Assembly (NCBI GenBank): GCA_023213315.1
Contig: JAKCPI010013907.1
Span: forward strand, 1-64,000
DNA from: Euborellia annulipes
Lineage: Eukaryota; Arthropoda; Insecta; Dermaptera; Anisolabididae
Length of the DNA: 64,000 bases
Reading direction: 5' to 3'
Shown here: piece after piece, positions 20,884 through 33,101 of the stretch
How positions within the stretch are numbered: position 1 is the stretch's first letter
Layout of the letters: each line of letters begins with the position of its first letter
Translations under genes and position numbers: made by a program
The notes under the pieces: model-generated
The model's database searches: none
Told to the model about the DNA's origin: nothing
What the model saw: only the letters and a program-made list of their open reading frames with translations

Positions 20884-21570
20884 TTACTTTCTTACCTATG
20901 TATATATGTAATATATATATAGAGAGAAAGTATTGGATTCATGTCAAAAATTCGATGTCGAGATTTTGATGGATCTTCACGTTTTGAGGTCCCCTGAATC
21001 CAAAAAAAGTGGTTTTCGCGACATGGTCTGTCTGTGTGTGGGTGGGTGTGTGGGTGTGTGGGTGTGTGGGTGTGTGTGTGTTCAATTTTAAGCATGAAGG
21101 AATTGAGCTATGAGGTTGAAATTTTATATTTAAGTTAAACACCCCCGGGACCGGAAAAATAAGCTTTTAATCAAAATCGGCCAAAGAGTACTAGTACTTT
21201 ACTGATGTACTTTTCAGTTTTTTTCGATTTTCTCAAATTTGCTCCAACGATTTTTTTTAAAATTCAAAAATCAATTATTTTTTAGATGCTCTTTAAAATG
21301 TATATTCTCATTTTGCGATTGAAATCTTCTGAAGACCACTTTACTCTTTGTATTTCATAGGGAAGGATTAGGAGAAATGGTTGCCATGGTAACAAAATAT
21401 AAATATTTTCCCATACTTATAAATTTTACATCTTGAATTCAATTGTACCCTACTGTCGGAAACTAAATACATGTCGACACGAAAATCTGGTGTGACAAGC
21501 ACAGTGCACAACTTTCGATTACCGAAGGTAAGAGAAAGTTGTGTGCTGTGCGCCAGTCACACCAGATTTT
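20884..21570 (-). mobile_element. Family A terminal-hairpin element, full copy
   Basis: Short hairpin at 20884-20930, microsatellite of GTGTG/GGGTG at 21033-21080, large hairpin at 21480-21570. Sequence is close to the copies at 4459 and 24720. Confidence 0.85.
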
Positions 21571-21721
21571 TTTACATCTTGAAAATCGAATGTACCGTAC
21601 TGTCGGAAACTAAATACATGTCGACACGAAAAATCTGGTGTGACAAGCACAGAGCACAACTTTCGATTACCGAAGGTAAGAGAAAGTTGTGTGCTGCTGC
21701 GCCAGTCGCACCAGATTTTTA
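21571..21721 (-). repeat. Duplicated large hairpin of family A
   Basis: Repeats the last 150 bp of the preceding copy (ACATCTTGAAAATCGAATGT through a second 90-bp hairpin), so the element carries two hairpin ends in tandem. Confidence 0.8.
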
Positions 21722-22044
21722 TATTTTTATTATGAAAATATTTTTTTCTTGCTGGAATTGATGATTTTTTTAATGACTTAATGGAGGCGTTATTTGAAAT
21801 TCCCTGGTGACGCCCATTAATGCAAACATACTAATATATTAATCTGAACTTAAATAACAAAAAGAAAAGAAAACAAAAAGAGAACGCTCCAGATAAAAAG
21901 AAAAAAAAAATCAAATTTATTTGGGCGTGATCTTTTTCTTTGTCTGTTGAGTTAGCGAATGAGTCGTTTTTTTAGGGTTTTAATTCTGTGTGCATTCCAA
22001 CTTTCTAATCTCTTTGTGGCTCTTGTTTAGTGAATCCTTCTTGT

Positions 22045-22187
22045 TACTTTCTCTTACCTATGTATATATGTAATATATATATAGAGAGAAAGTATTGGAT
22101 TCATGTCAAAAATTCGATGTCGAGATTTTGATGGATCTTCACGTTTTGAGGTCCCCTGAATCCAAAAAGAGTGGTTTTCGCGACATG

Positions 22188-22266
<79 letters not shown>

Positions 22267-22758
22267 CAAAATATCTCAAGAACGAAAAGAGCTAGGAAGT
22301 TGAAATTTTATATTTAAGTTGGGCACCCCCATGGGACGTGACACGAAGCTTTTGAACAAAATCGACCAAAAAGTACTAGCACTTTACTGATTCACTTTTT
22401 TCAGTTTTTTTCGATTTTCTCAAAATTTGCTCCAACGATTTTTTTTTTAAATTCCAAAAATCAATTATTTTTTTAGATTCTCTATAAAATGTATATTCTC
22501 ATTTTGTGATTGAAATCTTCTGAAGACCACTTTACTCTTGTACTCCATAGAAAAGATAGGAGAAATGGTTGCCATGGTATCAAAACATAAATATTTTCCC
22601 ATACTTATAAATTTTACATCTTGAATTCAATTGTACCCTACTGTCGGAAACTAAATACGTTGTCGACACAAAAATCTGGTGTGACAAGCACAGTACACAA
22701 CTCGTTACCGAAGGTAAGAGAAGTTGTGTGCTGTGCGCCAGTCACACCAGATTTTTTT
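22045..22758 (-). mobile_element. Family A element with long (GT)n
   Basis: Full copy whose microsatellite (22190-22264) is an almost pure GT run of about 75 bp, the longest in the window. The stem of its large hairpin has lost bases on both sides. Confidence 0.85.
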
Positions 22759-23146
22759 GTTGAAATATACGTACGTATGTCGATAAATGTTTTTCAAAAG
22801 TGGTATCTTCGTAAAGGGAATCGATTATTTATTTAAATTACATTGTTCTCCCCCGAAGGAGGAATCTTGCCTCTTTCAGTTGTCATTTGTCTTTAATAAA
22901 CAAACATCTTTCACTCGGTTTCACACATGTCCTTTGTTCAGGTGACTACATGGCGCTCACCATTTACTCGAGCTGAAATTACACCCACACCTCGCCACTC
23001 TACAAAAAAATGTTTAAATTTTAAATTAGAACATTTTTATTATTTCTTCGAAACATGAAATATTTATACCTACAACTGAAAAAGTCCATGTATATTTATA
23101 ATATACATATATATTTATATTTATAATATACATGTAATTTCAATTT
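22759..23146. other. Gene-free spacer between family A copies
   Basis: Contains a short ATATACATATATATTTATA tract at 23097-23130; nothing else supported. Confidence 0.5.
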
Positions 23147-23965
23147 TTACTTTCTCTTACCCTATATATGAAATATTTATGGAAAGTATTGCGATCATGT
23201 CAAAAATTCAATGTTGAGATTTTGATGGATATTTATGATGTTGGTCCCCTTAGTCCAAAAGAGTGGGTCCCGCAAATTGGGGTCTGTCTCTCTGTGTGTA
23301 ACGATTTTTTAGCATGAAGAAATTGAGCTACCGGATTGAAATTTTATATTTAAAATAGGTACCCTCCCGGACACTCAAAATAAGCTTTTGAACAAAATCG
23401 GCCAAAAAGTACTAGTACTTTATTTATGTACTTTTTCAGTTTTTTTCGATTTTCTCAAAATTCACTCCACCAAAATTGTTTAAAATTCAAAAATCAATTA
23501 TTTTTTAGATACTCTTTAAAATGTATATTTTCATTTTCCTTTTGAAATGTTGTGAAGCACACTTTACTCCTGTACTTCATAGGAAGGATTTCAGATTTTT
23601 CAAATTCACTTTCCGGCTTTTTCTTCCATAGAGCCAATGTTAAAAGCCTATAGGGATTTGTATGTTAATTTCGATTCAAAAGGGTGGTCCCCTTTTTGGA
23701 ACTTTTTACACATTTAAAAAATGTTTTTCCTATTCTTATGAAATTTTGTATTTATTTACGATTCTATATTGTGTATAAAATGTCCAAATATAAGATTAAA
23801 ATTTTGAAAAATAACCATAGTTTATTTCAAGCAGTCAACATTTAAAATGCAAGTTTGAAACTAAGGTGCTATGGGAAACTAAATATATCTCGACACAAAA
23901 AATCTGGTGTGACACAACTTTCTCTTACCCTTCGGATAAGAGAGCTCCTGCCACACCAGATTTTT
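23147..23965 (-). mobile_element. Family A element, diverged copy with insertion
   Basis: Shares block order (GATTTTGATGGATATTTATG, AGCATGAAGAAATTGAGCTA, AGTACTAGTACTTTA) but is clearly older, and has about 250 bp of extra sequence (23600-23860) before a shortened large hairpin at 23900-23965. Confidence 0.75.
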
Positions 23966-24719
23966 AACTTTGTTGTACATATAATTAAAAGAATAATACA
24001 TCATGAGTATGGGAACTAGAATTTTTTTGGGGGGATCTTTCTAAATAAAATCTCATGAATAACAAATTATTTTTGTAGTTTATTACAAAAACATATTTTA
24101 AAAAAATAACAATGACAATTTTAAACGGCGTTTTTTTTTTCAAATTTTTGCAATACTAACAAGTTTGAACTTACATTTCTTGCCCAAAGGGCAGGGCCGT
24201 AACTAGTATATTTGGGGCCCTGGGCAAGATCTCATCACTGGGCCACCCTACATCAGATTTTATGAATTATAGCTTATTATTTCCTTAAAATAATAGTTTT
24301 AACCAGTAGTACAACCAGAAAAACAAATTTTAGAGAGAAGTAAAGATTTTTCAGAAACGTATTTTTTTTTAAGAAAATAAATTTTACTTACTTCTCTCTT
24401 AAAATTTGCCTAACCGTCTTAAATAATTTAATATTAATAGAATGCAATTTTTTTTGGACCCTTCTCGGGCCTTGGGTCCTGGGCACGTGCCCCTGTTGCC
24501 CCTGACTGCCAACAGGAATTATTATTTCTTAAATTTCGCCTGATTGTTATGCATATCTTTTATACTTGAGATCTCACCTATTCTATTATTTTTTTTAGCG
24601 ATTGGCGGACATTAAATTAAATTTCTGTAAGATTTTTTTTCTCATTACTTTCTGATTTTCTTATCATATATACCTATTAATATAATGTAACCCGACCCCT
24701 TTTTCCTTATTCTTCCTTT
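23966..24719. repeat. Spacer with one-sided GGGCCGTAACTAG repeat
   Basis: From about 24190 to 24510, ends such as GCAGGGCCGTAACTAGTA and TGGGCACGTGCCCCTGTTGC resemble the eroded ends of a DNA transposon of the 'gggcgtaactagg' type. I could not match the two ends or find a target duplication. Confidence 0.4.
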
Positions 24720-25414
24720 TACTTTCTCTTACCTATGTATATATGTAATATATATATAGAGAGAAAGTATTGGATTCATGTCAAAAATTCGATGTCGAGA
24801 TTTTGATGGATCTTCACGTTTTGAGGTCCCCTGAATCCAAAAAAGTGGTTTTCGCGACATGGTCTGTCTGTGGGTGGGTGGGTGGGTGGGTGGGTGGGTG
24901 GGTGGGTGTGTGTGTGTGTGTGTGTTCAATTTTAAGCATGAAGGAATTGAGCTACGAGGTTGAAATTTTATATTTAAGTTAAACACTCCCCGGGACCGGA
25001 AAAATAAGCTTTTAATCAAAATCGGCCAAAGAGTACTAGTACTTTATTGATGTACTTTTTCAGTTTTTTTCGATTTTCTCAAAATTTGCTCCAACGATTT
25101 TTTTTAAAATTCAAAAATCAATTATTTTTTAGATGCTCTTTAAAATGTATATTCTCATTTTGCGATTGAAATCTTCTGAAGACCACTTTACTCTTGTGTT
25201 TCATAGGAAAGATAGGAGAAATGGTTGCCATGGTAACAAAATATAAATATTTTCCCATACTTATAAATTTTTACATCTTGAATTCAATTGTACTCTACTG
25301 TCGGAAACTAAATACATGTCGACACGAAAAATCTGGTGTGACAAGCACAGTGCACAACTTTCGATTACCGTAAGAGAAAGTTGTGTGCTGTGCGCCAGTC
25401 ACACCAGATTTTTT
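24720..25414 (-). mobile_element. Family A terminal-hairpin element, full copy
   Basis: Well-preserved. The microsatellite is (GGTG)n followed by (GT)n at 24870-24925. The large hairpin at 25323-25414 has a stem shortened by loss of bases in the loop. Confidence 0.85.
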
Positions 25415-26549
25415 CTTTTCTCTCCCTCATATACTGCATATTGATTGAGATTTCTTCGAAGTTGAATTCCGAAATTGAATTTAGAGATTTTAATAAAGAT
25501 TCTCTTTTATCTAATATAAACAAAATTAAGTTTTGTTGTTAGATGGAGTGTTTGGAAATTCATAAACATTTTTTATATTAACGTTGTAAATTTATTAAAA
25601 AATATTGTAGTTATTATAATTTCAATGCGCTACGTTGGAAAACATAATTTTGCATTGATGTGTCAGGGAATTTTTCTTTCACTCTACCGAGTTGATTTTA
25701 CGTTCATTCAGACTTATTTTTTTTATCGACTTTCACGCTCAGCACGAACCAACGGATTGACTATATTTAGCATAATCAGTTGTTGTAAAATGCAAAATAG
25801 GAGATTCACATGGCAAACAAACTTCGGAAATTTTGAAGGATCTTTTGCCAAGTCTTTTAATATTTATGGAAACTTTTGTGTTGTGAGTTGACACGAAACG
25901 AAACATCTTGTGTGCTAGCTTCTTTTTATTTTAATTATTTTGTTTTTTAGTATGAAATTGGCCATCATTAAATCTAATTTCCTTATTGATCTTTTTTCCA
26001 CTTTTCTTACTATTTTAAGTCTAATTTGAGTTTTATATATAAAATTATTAGTACAGTGTTTTTTTTTTTTATAGATGCTATTTTTGTTAATTATAGACCT
26101 CCGTTTTAATTAGTTTGAAATTATTATTGATTTTCTCTTTCTGTTTCTGTTTTTTTATTTCTCTGGTTTATTTTTTATTTAGATAATAAGAAATTAATAT
26201 GAGAAAATTTGTGACTTGGACATTTTTTTAACCAGCAGAAATTCGATTATCTAGACTAATTGAAAGGTTGTCCGGATAATCAAAAAGAAATTCTGAGTCT
26301 GCTGGAATTACTAAAACGGCCGTACTATAATTATCCTCTATCTTTAAATAACTCTATCAGTACGCTATTTGTATAGTTCCATAAGTACTTTAAATTTAAA
26401 GCCCTAATTCTTTAATTAACTATCATATTTCGTTGACAAAACGGTAGTTTTTAGAATTTTTATTAAATAAAACTAAACCATGTTGTGGACTGGTTGATCT
26501 TCGTATGGATATCTAAAATAGTAGACTGAATGAATTCAAATAACCGAAT
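25415..26549. other. Gene-free stretch
   Basis: AT-rich. The frame at 25625-25891 shows no domain or repeat relation. A fragment GATTATCTAGACTAATTGAA / TGTCCGGATAATCAAA near 26235-26285 resembles a DNA-transposon end (pogo-type ends often carry GGATAAT), but no partner end was found. Confidence 0.45.
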
Positions 26550-26551
26550 GC

Positions 26552-26616
26552 CGTGCTGTGGTCCAGTGGTAGGGCATACTGATTAAAAATTGGTAGATCC
26601 GTGGTTCGGCACCCTA
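26552..26616 (+). repeat. tRNA-like sequence
   Basis: GCTGTGGTCCAGTGGTAGGG (box A-like) and CCGTGGTTCGGCACCC (box B-like) lie at tRNA-like spacing with no clean acceptor stem. Probably a tRNA-derived repeat head or pseudogene distinct from the main SINE. Confidence 0.45.
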
Positions 26617-26639
26617 TTTTTTAAATTAATAAATATTAT

Positions 26640-27480
26640 ATGAGCATAAAAAGTAGTTAAATCTTGGGTCAATATTTTTGGGGTTCTAAATATATAAACC
26701 ATCTAATATTTTTTGTTTATTTACTCGGGTAAAAAACAAATAAATTACAGAGGCATTTATGTATTATTTACCTTTGTAAATTATTTAATAGTAAATGGTA
26801 AAGAGAGAGATCGTAACGTAACAACATCCTCTCATTAGAATAAATCCCTTGAGTTTATTTTTATTTATGTTATTATATAAAATGTTTTTAATAATCTAAG
26901 ATAAAAAGGGGATCAAACAACAATCTGCGGAGCTAAAGCCTTATATTATCCAACAACTAACCCTCTAACCCCATCCCCTTTCCCTTACCTGAATTTCCAT
27001 TTGTACCACCACCAAGTATACTACTTAGAAATATCGTCACGTAAACGTAGATCAGGACTTATTTGCCTAATTCAGGTGGACATGTCCGATTTGCCTCACA
27101 ATCGACTGACATTGAATATATATAAGCTACTTGATATTGCTCTCCTCCCTTCATATTCTAACTACATAACATGTGGGGGTGGGTATACAGGTGTATTATT
27201 AGCTTGTCCAACTTCAGGGAGATGTTCCTTCCCTTGAAGATGAAGTTCTATAAGGAATTTTAAAAATCTGGTTTTTCATCACAGAACTTTCTTTAACCAT
27301 GATATTAGTGACCTGCTATCTACCAGATATTTTGTTTCCTATAATAAAAGCCAAGAGGGAAATATTTATATTCTGTTTCATGGAATCTCATTTATTCAAT
27401 TTAATTGGTAGGCAAAATAATGTGAATATATTTTTGCCTGCTAAGAACGTGAAGTGAACTTTAGACTCTTAAAATAAGAG
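26640..27480. other. Gene-free stretch
   Basis: No supported feature. The frame at 27001-27237 has no recognisable protein motif. Confidence 0.5.
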
Positions 27481-27483
27481 GCA

Positions 27484-27830
27484 AGGGCGTATATAGAAAT
27501 TTTTTTCGGGGGGGGGGGCCTGAACTAAAAAATTTTTTTTTGCGGAACCAAAATTTTCCATCCTGCGGGAATTTTTTCCCTTCCGTGAAAAACATGTTGC
27601 CTTTTTTTTTAGGGAGACAAAAATTTTGCCGCCCGCGGAACAGTCTCTCTTTTGCGGAACCAAAATTCTTTCCCGTCCGTGGAAAATATTTTACCTTTTT
27701 TTTTGTAGAGACATAAAAAATGTGCCTTCCGCGGAACATTTCCTCTTTTGCGGAACCAAAATTTTCGTGCTTCGAGGCCGAGCAAACATTTGGGGCGGGG
27801 GGGGGGGGGATACTTTCTAACTCTTTTCTA
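27484..27830. repeat. Imperfect ~100-bp tandem repeat in a 'gggcgtatata' element
   Basis: Starts AAGGGCGTATATAGAAATTT like the element at 57584. Then a unit beginning TGCGGAACCAAAATT recurs at 27541, 27653 and 27749 (about 112 and 96 bp), each with TTCCGCGGAAC-type palindromes. G-runs bound it on both sides. Confidence 0.65.
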
Positions 27831-27916
27831 AGACCAAGATTTAGATAAATAATTAAATTATTTTTATATTTGCCAACAATCTACTTAGAATTTTAAATAA
27901 ACACCGAATCTAAACT

Positions 27917-28300
27917 TTTTTCATAGAGTGCAAGTGTAGTAGGTGAATTTCAAATAATCTTTTAAAGACCATGTAAAAAATAACTGACTTATGAATTTTA
28001 GTCAAATTTGTTATAAGTTATTTTGAGAAAATCGAAAAAAAAAAAAAAAAAATTGAAAAAGTACATCAGTAAAGTACTAGTATTATTTGGCTGATTTTAT
28101 TCAAAAGCTTCGTGTTGTTTACCAAAAAAGTTCCTAGATTAAATATCAAATTTCAGCATGGTAACTTTTTGTTCTTTAGATATTTTGTTCACCATTTTGT
28201 TTGATCCACTTTTTTAGACTCAGGGACATTAAAAGGTGTATTTCCATCGAAATCTCGTCATCGAATTTTACATACAAACAATATTCTCTCTTTATACGTT
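27917..28300 (+). mobile_element. Family A fragment, old
   Basis: Diverged blocks in family order from AAAGACCATG to TCATCGAATTTTACAT. Both terminal hairpins are missing. Confidence 0.7.
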
Positions 28301-28335
28301 TTACTATTTTTAAAATTCTGGACAGGTAGATTCTA

Positions 28336-28815
28336 ATTTCTAATTTCAGATGTCGTCGGTACTCGTGGATTAAATTACCGTTAGGTGTTAAGTTTTCAAA
28401 TTTTGAATAAAATTTCTATAAAATTTTACTAACAGAGGTTTATTATTAAGCTTATTACACACAATAGGAATTGAATTTTTTTACCTATAATATTTATTTC
28501 TTCAGCGTATAAAAAAAAAAAAAAAAAAAAAATCTTAGAGAGAATCCTATATACCTAAATCAATAGTGCTTAATATCATATATTTAGTTATTCAAGATAA
28601 AATAAAATCAACAATGTTTTAAATCATTGTACAGTAATTGTAAAATTTATTTATTTTTAAGGCTCTGAAAGGCGAAACATTTGTGTAAGGCTCGCATTGT
28701 CAATCAAATAAATAACCTCTGTTAGTAAAATTTTAAAGAAATTTTATTAAAAATTTGAAAACCTAACACCTAATTTCATCCACGAGTGCCGAGCAAGAAA
28801 CATCTGAAATTGAAG
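28336..28815. repeat. Palindrome around a long A-rich loop
   Basis: The arms contain AACAGAGGTTTATTATT and TTAGGTGTTAAGTTTTCAAA on the left (28345-28450), with their complements at 28708-28800. The centre includes GGCTCTGAAAGGCGAAACAT, which recalls the CTGA...CGAAAC core of the other palindromes but has no stem II. Confidence 0.7.
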
Positions 28816-29588
28816 ATTATATCATACTTATATATAAAGCCCTTAAACCGGTGTCCGATGTGTGAACCCACCAATCAGGCCTCAGGGATAGCGCTGATTG
28901 GCGAAATTCAGAGAAGGCGGAGTCAGAGAGATTTCTTCTTTTGTTTACTTTGGGGTAGTCAACCCAAATGACCAAATCCCCAATGGATCTTTTTATATTA
29001 ATTTCTCTTTAAATGGTAACATGAATGCGAATTTGTTAAACTCTCTTGAAATTAACAATTGAGCAGAATTAATTCCTCTATCAAATGGTATTAGTGGATA
29101 AAGAAAAGAACTCCTTAACTTCATTTTTATTAAAGTCTTGGTTCTTTTGTAATTTATGATTATGAGGTTAGATAAGTGTTTTTTTTTCTTCTTCCTTTTT
29201 TTTCCAATAATTTTTTCTTCTTTTTTTTTGTGCGCTTGATGTAATCTAGATGGAAATTATTGTATTATAGGGCTACAAGGGGGAATGGAAATAGCGTAAG
29301 CCTAAAATAAAATATTTAAGGAGAGGATTTAGAATTCATTTAAAAGGAAAAGAAGTGGATCAGGGACACTTTAATAGTAGAGACTTCCATTTTTATTTTC
29401 CTGATTTTATATACTCGTACTATGCCTATTTTATATATATTTACTGTATATGAAATACAGAATATGGGGAAGCTATTCAAATTAGCCAAAAAAACTTCAT
29501 GTCATTTTGTTTTGCTTCTTTTTCTAGTTTCCATAGAACTGGAATTTTAAGATAAGATTTTTTTTCATTTTGTCTACTGATCCCATTT
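28816..29588. other. Gene-free stretch
   Basis: Includes a GC-richer patch at 28853-28925 (ACCAATCAGGCCTCAGGGAT) of unknown origin. The rest is AT-rich. Confidence 0.45.
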
Positions 29589-30246
29589 AGGGGTCGTCCA
29601 CATATTACGTAACGCGTTAGGGGGAGAGATCTGGCCAAAACGTTACTAATTGTGACATGGGGGACCCAGGGGCTTCTCTAAGCGTGACATAACAATCCAA
29701 AGTTTTTTTTTTAACACTCACACTTTTTTCTCATTCACACTCACACAGTCTTTTCGGCAACTCAAGCCATATAAGACTTTTACAATTTCCCTCCCTTATA
29801 TTTGGGGTCCAGGCATTCTTATTTAAGCCATTTGGTATCCAATTGGCTTAAATAAAATCATCGGACTGCCTGGGGTCCGAACCCGCGACTTTTGGTATAC
29901 GAGGTTAGCACGCTAACCCCTACACCAAGCCCTGAGGGCCAATCCAAAGTTGAATTTATAAAATTTTTTGAGTTTGAAAAGATGGGATCATTATTTGAGA
30001 CGACGGGAAAAAATTTACTAAAAAAAAAAAAAAAATCAAACAGGTAAAATGATATAAATTTTGTAGAGGAAATTTTAAAAGAAGTTTCGGTTTCGGGGGG
30101 GGGGGGGGGTATTTCTATATTGTGACATAATAAAAGGTAGTGGGAATTTGTAAGGGGGTTTGTTTGTATGTGACTAACTGTGACAGGGGGGAGGGGGAAC
30201 TAGAATATCGTCAAAAAGGGCGTTACGTAATATGTGGATAACTCCT
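29589..30246. mobile_element. TIR MITE with CACATATTACGTAACGC ends
   Basis: The left end AGGGGTCGTCCACATATTAC continues into GTAACGC. The right end (30220-30246) is its inverted copy with three differences, GCGTTACGTAATATGTGG onward. A SINE is nested inside. No coding capacity. Confidence 0.8.
29705..29940 (-). repeat. tRNA-derived SINE with 11-bp TSD
   Basis: Complete minus-strand copy. AATCCAAAGTT is duplicated exactly at 29694-29704 and 29941-29951, inside the TIR MITE. Confidence 0.9.
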
Positions 30247-31180
30247 GCAAGGGTTTTAGCTATACCTATACACTGTTAGATTATTTTTATTTTTTTTAGT
30301 ATACCGATGAGCTACCGGGGGACGTTCCACACTCTCGGTGTCACCAATCCGAATTGATGTTTTTTTTTATGTAAGAAAATATATTTAATTGTTAATCAAA
30401 TTTCAAAACAATCAACAACAAAGAATTTATTAATAGATAATCAATATCGCATTTGATTCTAACCTAATTGTCTCCAATAATTAATTCAATTATAATCAAG
30501 TGATAATTGAGCATTGATGTAAATGATCATATCTCTTTTTTATTCCCTGTCTCTCTATCATCTACTCTATAAATCTATCTTTATCTTTCTAATTTTACTA
30601 CGCAAATTGATTTTAAATTATTTTTGCCATCTAAAACTTGTCTAAAAAAAAAATTGTTGTTAACAAAAATTAAATATTCTTTTATTAGAGCATTTAACAG
30701 GAATAATGGGAAAAATCATTCATGATGGATGATGATGTGATTAAATCGCTATTTAATGCATATCGTTTATGGACATTTGGGCATTTCTATTATTAGAAAT
30801 AAGGATTAGTTCATACTAATCCTTATTCCTAGTTCAGTAATGCCTCAGATATCTACTATTCTAAACATGAACAACTTTACAGAGATAGTTTTTTTTTTTT
30901 TTTTTTTATTCAAATAAAATATAAATAGGTCTACAGTATATAATAACGGAGTGTTTGCCATGCTTTGTTTGAATAACTTCCCGTTGGGATTTTAGTGGAC
31001 GTTAAGGAGAGTCCAGGAAAATACTTGGATCCCAAAATTCTTATAACATTTTGAAGTTATTGATTCCTATAGTTACGATTTCTCACAGAGAAAATGTATA
31101 GAGAATTATTTATGTATTCTATGAATGTAAACAAATCCTCAAGCAGACACTGAATTGGAATAGTAATAATAATTTTTTAA
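30247..31180. other. Gene-free AT-rich stretch
   Basis: Low-complexity AT sequence with a small hairpin at about 30798-30830 (AATAAGGATTAGT and complement). No gene signal. Confidence 0.5.
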
Positions 31181-31306
31181 CAATAGAAGAGGGAGGGGGC
31201 AGCCAGGAAGTAAGCCTCTACGAAATGAAACTTAAGAGTAGTGGAGACATTTGAGTTTCATTTCGTAGAGGCTTACTTCCTGGCTGCCCGCTCCCCTCTT
31301 CTATTG
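31181..31306. repeat. Compact palindrome
   Basis: CAATAGAAGAGGGAGGGGGC ... AGTAAGCCTCTACGAAATGA is mirrored at 31250-31306. CGAAATGAAACT in each arm resembles the GAAA side of the ribozyme palindromes, but no CTGANGA is present. Confidence 0.8.
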
Positions 31307-31372
31307 TTGATGTACAACAGCCACTTCACATATTGTCATAATAATTTTTTTCATAATTAAGGAAAGGCAAGC

Positions 31373-31612
31373 CCTTGGGCTTGGTGTAGTTGGTAGCGCG
31401 CCTGCCTTATATTCCAAGTGTCGTGGTTTCGGATACCAGGCAGTCCGATAATTTTATTTAAGCCATTTGGATACCAAATGACTTAAATAAGAATGCCTGG
31501 ATCTCCACTTGATATATTCATTAATAGCGGCTATCGTTTAAAACCTAAAATGCCGAAAAGACTGTGTGAATGTGTGTGTGTGAAGTGAGAAAAAAGTGTG
31601 TTTAAAAAAAAA
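31373..31612 (+). repeat. tRNA-derived SINE with probable TSD
   Basis: Head CTTGGTGTAGTTGGTAGCGC, box B-like GTGGTTTCGGATACC (degraded), body hairpin and GTGAGAAAAAAGTGTG tail. GAAAGGCAAGCC at 31362 and GAAAAGGCGAGCC at 31613 look like a target duplication with minor change. Confidence 0.85.
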
Positions 31613-31700
31613 AGAAAAGGCGAGCCAGCTGGCGGGGGTCCAGGGGGCGAAGCCCCTCTATCTAGACGCCAAGCCCGCCCAAGGCGGACGGCGCGGCTAG
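31613..31700. other. Isolated GC-rich island
   Basis: About 85 bp of strongly GC-rich sequence with small palindromes (GGGGCGAAGCCCC, GCCCGCCCAAGGCGG) sits between the SINE tail and AT-rich DNA. It has no open frame of note and no matching end elsewhere in the window. Origin unknown. Confidence 0.5.
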
Positions 31701-33054
31701 TATTATTTAATTACTATAATAAAAAAAATATTTAAAAAGATTTAATTCCAATAATTCATTTGATCGACGATAAATATAATCAAAATTCTATCATGATTTT
31801 TTACAACCTTAAACGCCTTATAACCAACAATAGACCAGAGTCTATATACAAATAGTCTATAAATCTTGCTGCGAAGGCAATTTGGAAGCCGCCATTGAAG
31901 AGAGCATTGCATCTATCTGCATTGTGTAACATGCCAGTCAGTTGAGCGTTGCATGGCCTTTGATGGATGTTAATCATTAATCAGATATCAGAGTGTTATA
32001 TAGGCCTATATTATATGATAAATAAAATTCATACTCCCCCTAGTAAATGAGAAAAAAATTCTTCTCGCTCTTGTCAAGGGGAAAATGTTTTGCCTATTAT
32101 CGCCATCATCATCATCAAGGTAAAGAGAGGAGACCTTTCAATCAGCTTCCATTTGAGTAAGAAATATGCGAGAGAAAGAGTGAGTAGCTAATAGAATTTG
32201 CATAAATTTCACAAATTTTAATCGAATTAAATTAAAGAAATTTAAAGGTCTGTTAAACTATTATCCTTTATTGGCGAAACATTTTGATAGTATTTTTTGA
32301 AATAACTTTTTATTTTTTTAAAGTCTTCTTCGACATATATCTAACATTGTAAGACCATTTAGATCCGATCCATATTTATTTCAAATTTTTTGGTAGCAAA
32401 TTCAAATGAAACTTGGGGCGGGAAGCGGACCCCGGGCCCTAGGCACAAGAAACTAATGTCTTCTCTCTGAGCCACGGGTCACGGGCTTTAAATAGTTGAT
32501 TGGATAACCGTCCACATAATAAGGTACATAATCTTCTTCGAGGTCAAAATTGAGTTTTTATGCTCTCTGTACAGAACAGATCCTGCTGAGCAAGCCGGTA
32601 TTTTTAGAATTTTTGTATCATTTTTTTGTTTGGAAGATGTTAATTTTTAAAATTTTGGTTATGAAGAACTTAGTTTTTCTCTTTTTTTTTCTACTTTTCT
32701 CTTATTTCACTTCTGTCTTAGTTTTTTCAATTTTTTTTACATAAAATAATCGATTCTGCTGAATCGAATATTTCATCATATAAGATGAAGAACTAGAGAA
32801 TTGGAATCAGCAATAAAAAAAAAAATCGAACTTTTTTATTTGATCGGCTCTCCTGAAAATTTAGCTCAGTGAAGATTAGGTACCTTTCCATGTGGATGGT
32901 CACACCTAGATAAAAAAAAAAAAACTTTAAAATTTGTTACATTATCCATAACTTCATTTTTATTAAAATATGAAAAAAGACAAAATATTTAGAGTGTCTG
33001 AAAAAGCAGTTTTTAATTTGGCAGCCATTTTTGAGCGGGCTGATTTTTTTTTTT
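31701..33054. other. Gene-free stretch
   Basis: Contains a GC-richer tRNA-like fragment at about 32413-32485 (minus strand, GACCCGTGGCTCAGAGAGAA ... GGGCCCGGGGTCCGC) that may be another pol III-derived repeat head. Otherwise AT-rich with no gene signal. Confidence 0.45.
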
Positions 33055-33101
33055 TACTTTCTCTTACCTTTATATTCTATACCTATTAATAAAATATTAT
33101 A

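Noticed and set aside
22054..22269. His-Thr repeat frame
   Set aside because: Translation of a (GT)n microsatellite.
25625..25891. 88-residue open frame
   Set aside because: No domain, no exon signals and ordinary AT-rich composition.
31181..31306. Ribozyme motif in the 31.2-kb palindrome
   Set aside because: CGAAATGAAACT is present but no CTGANGA or stem II.
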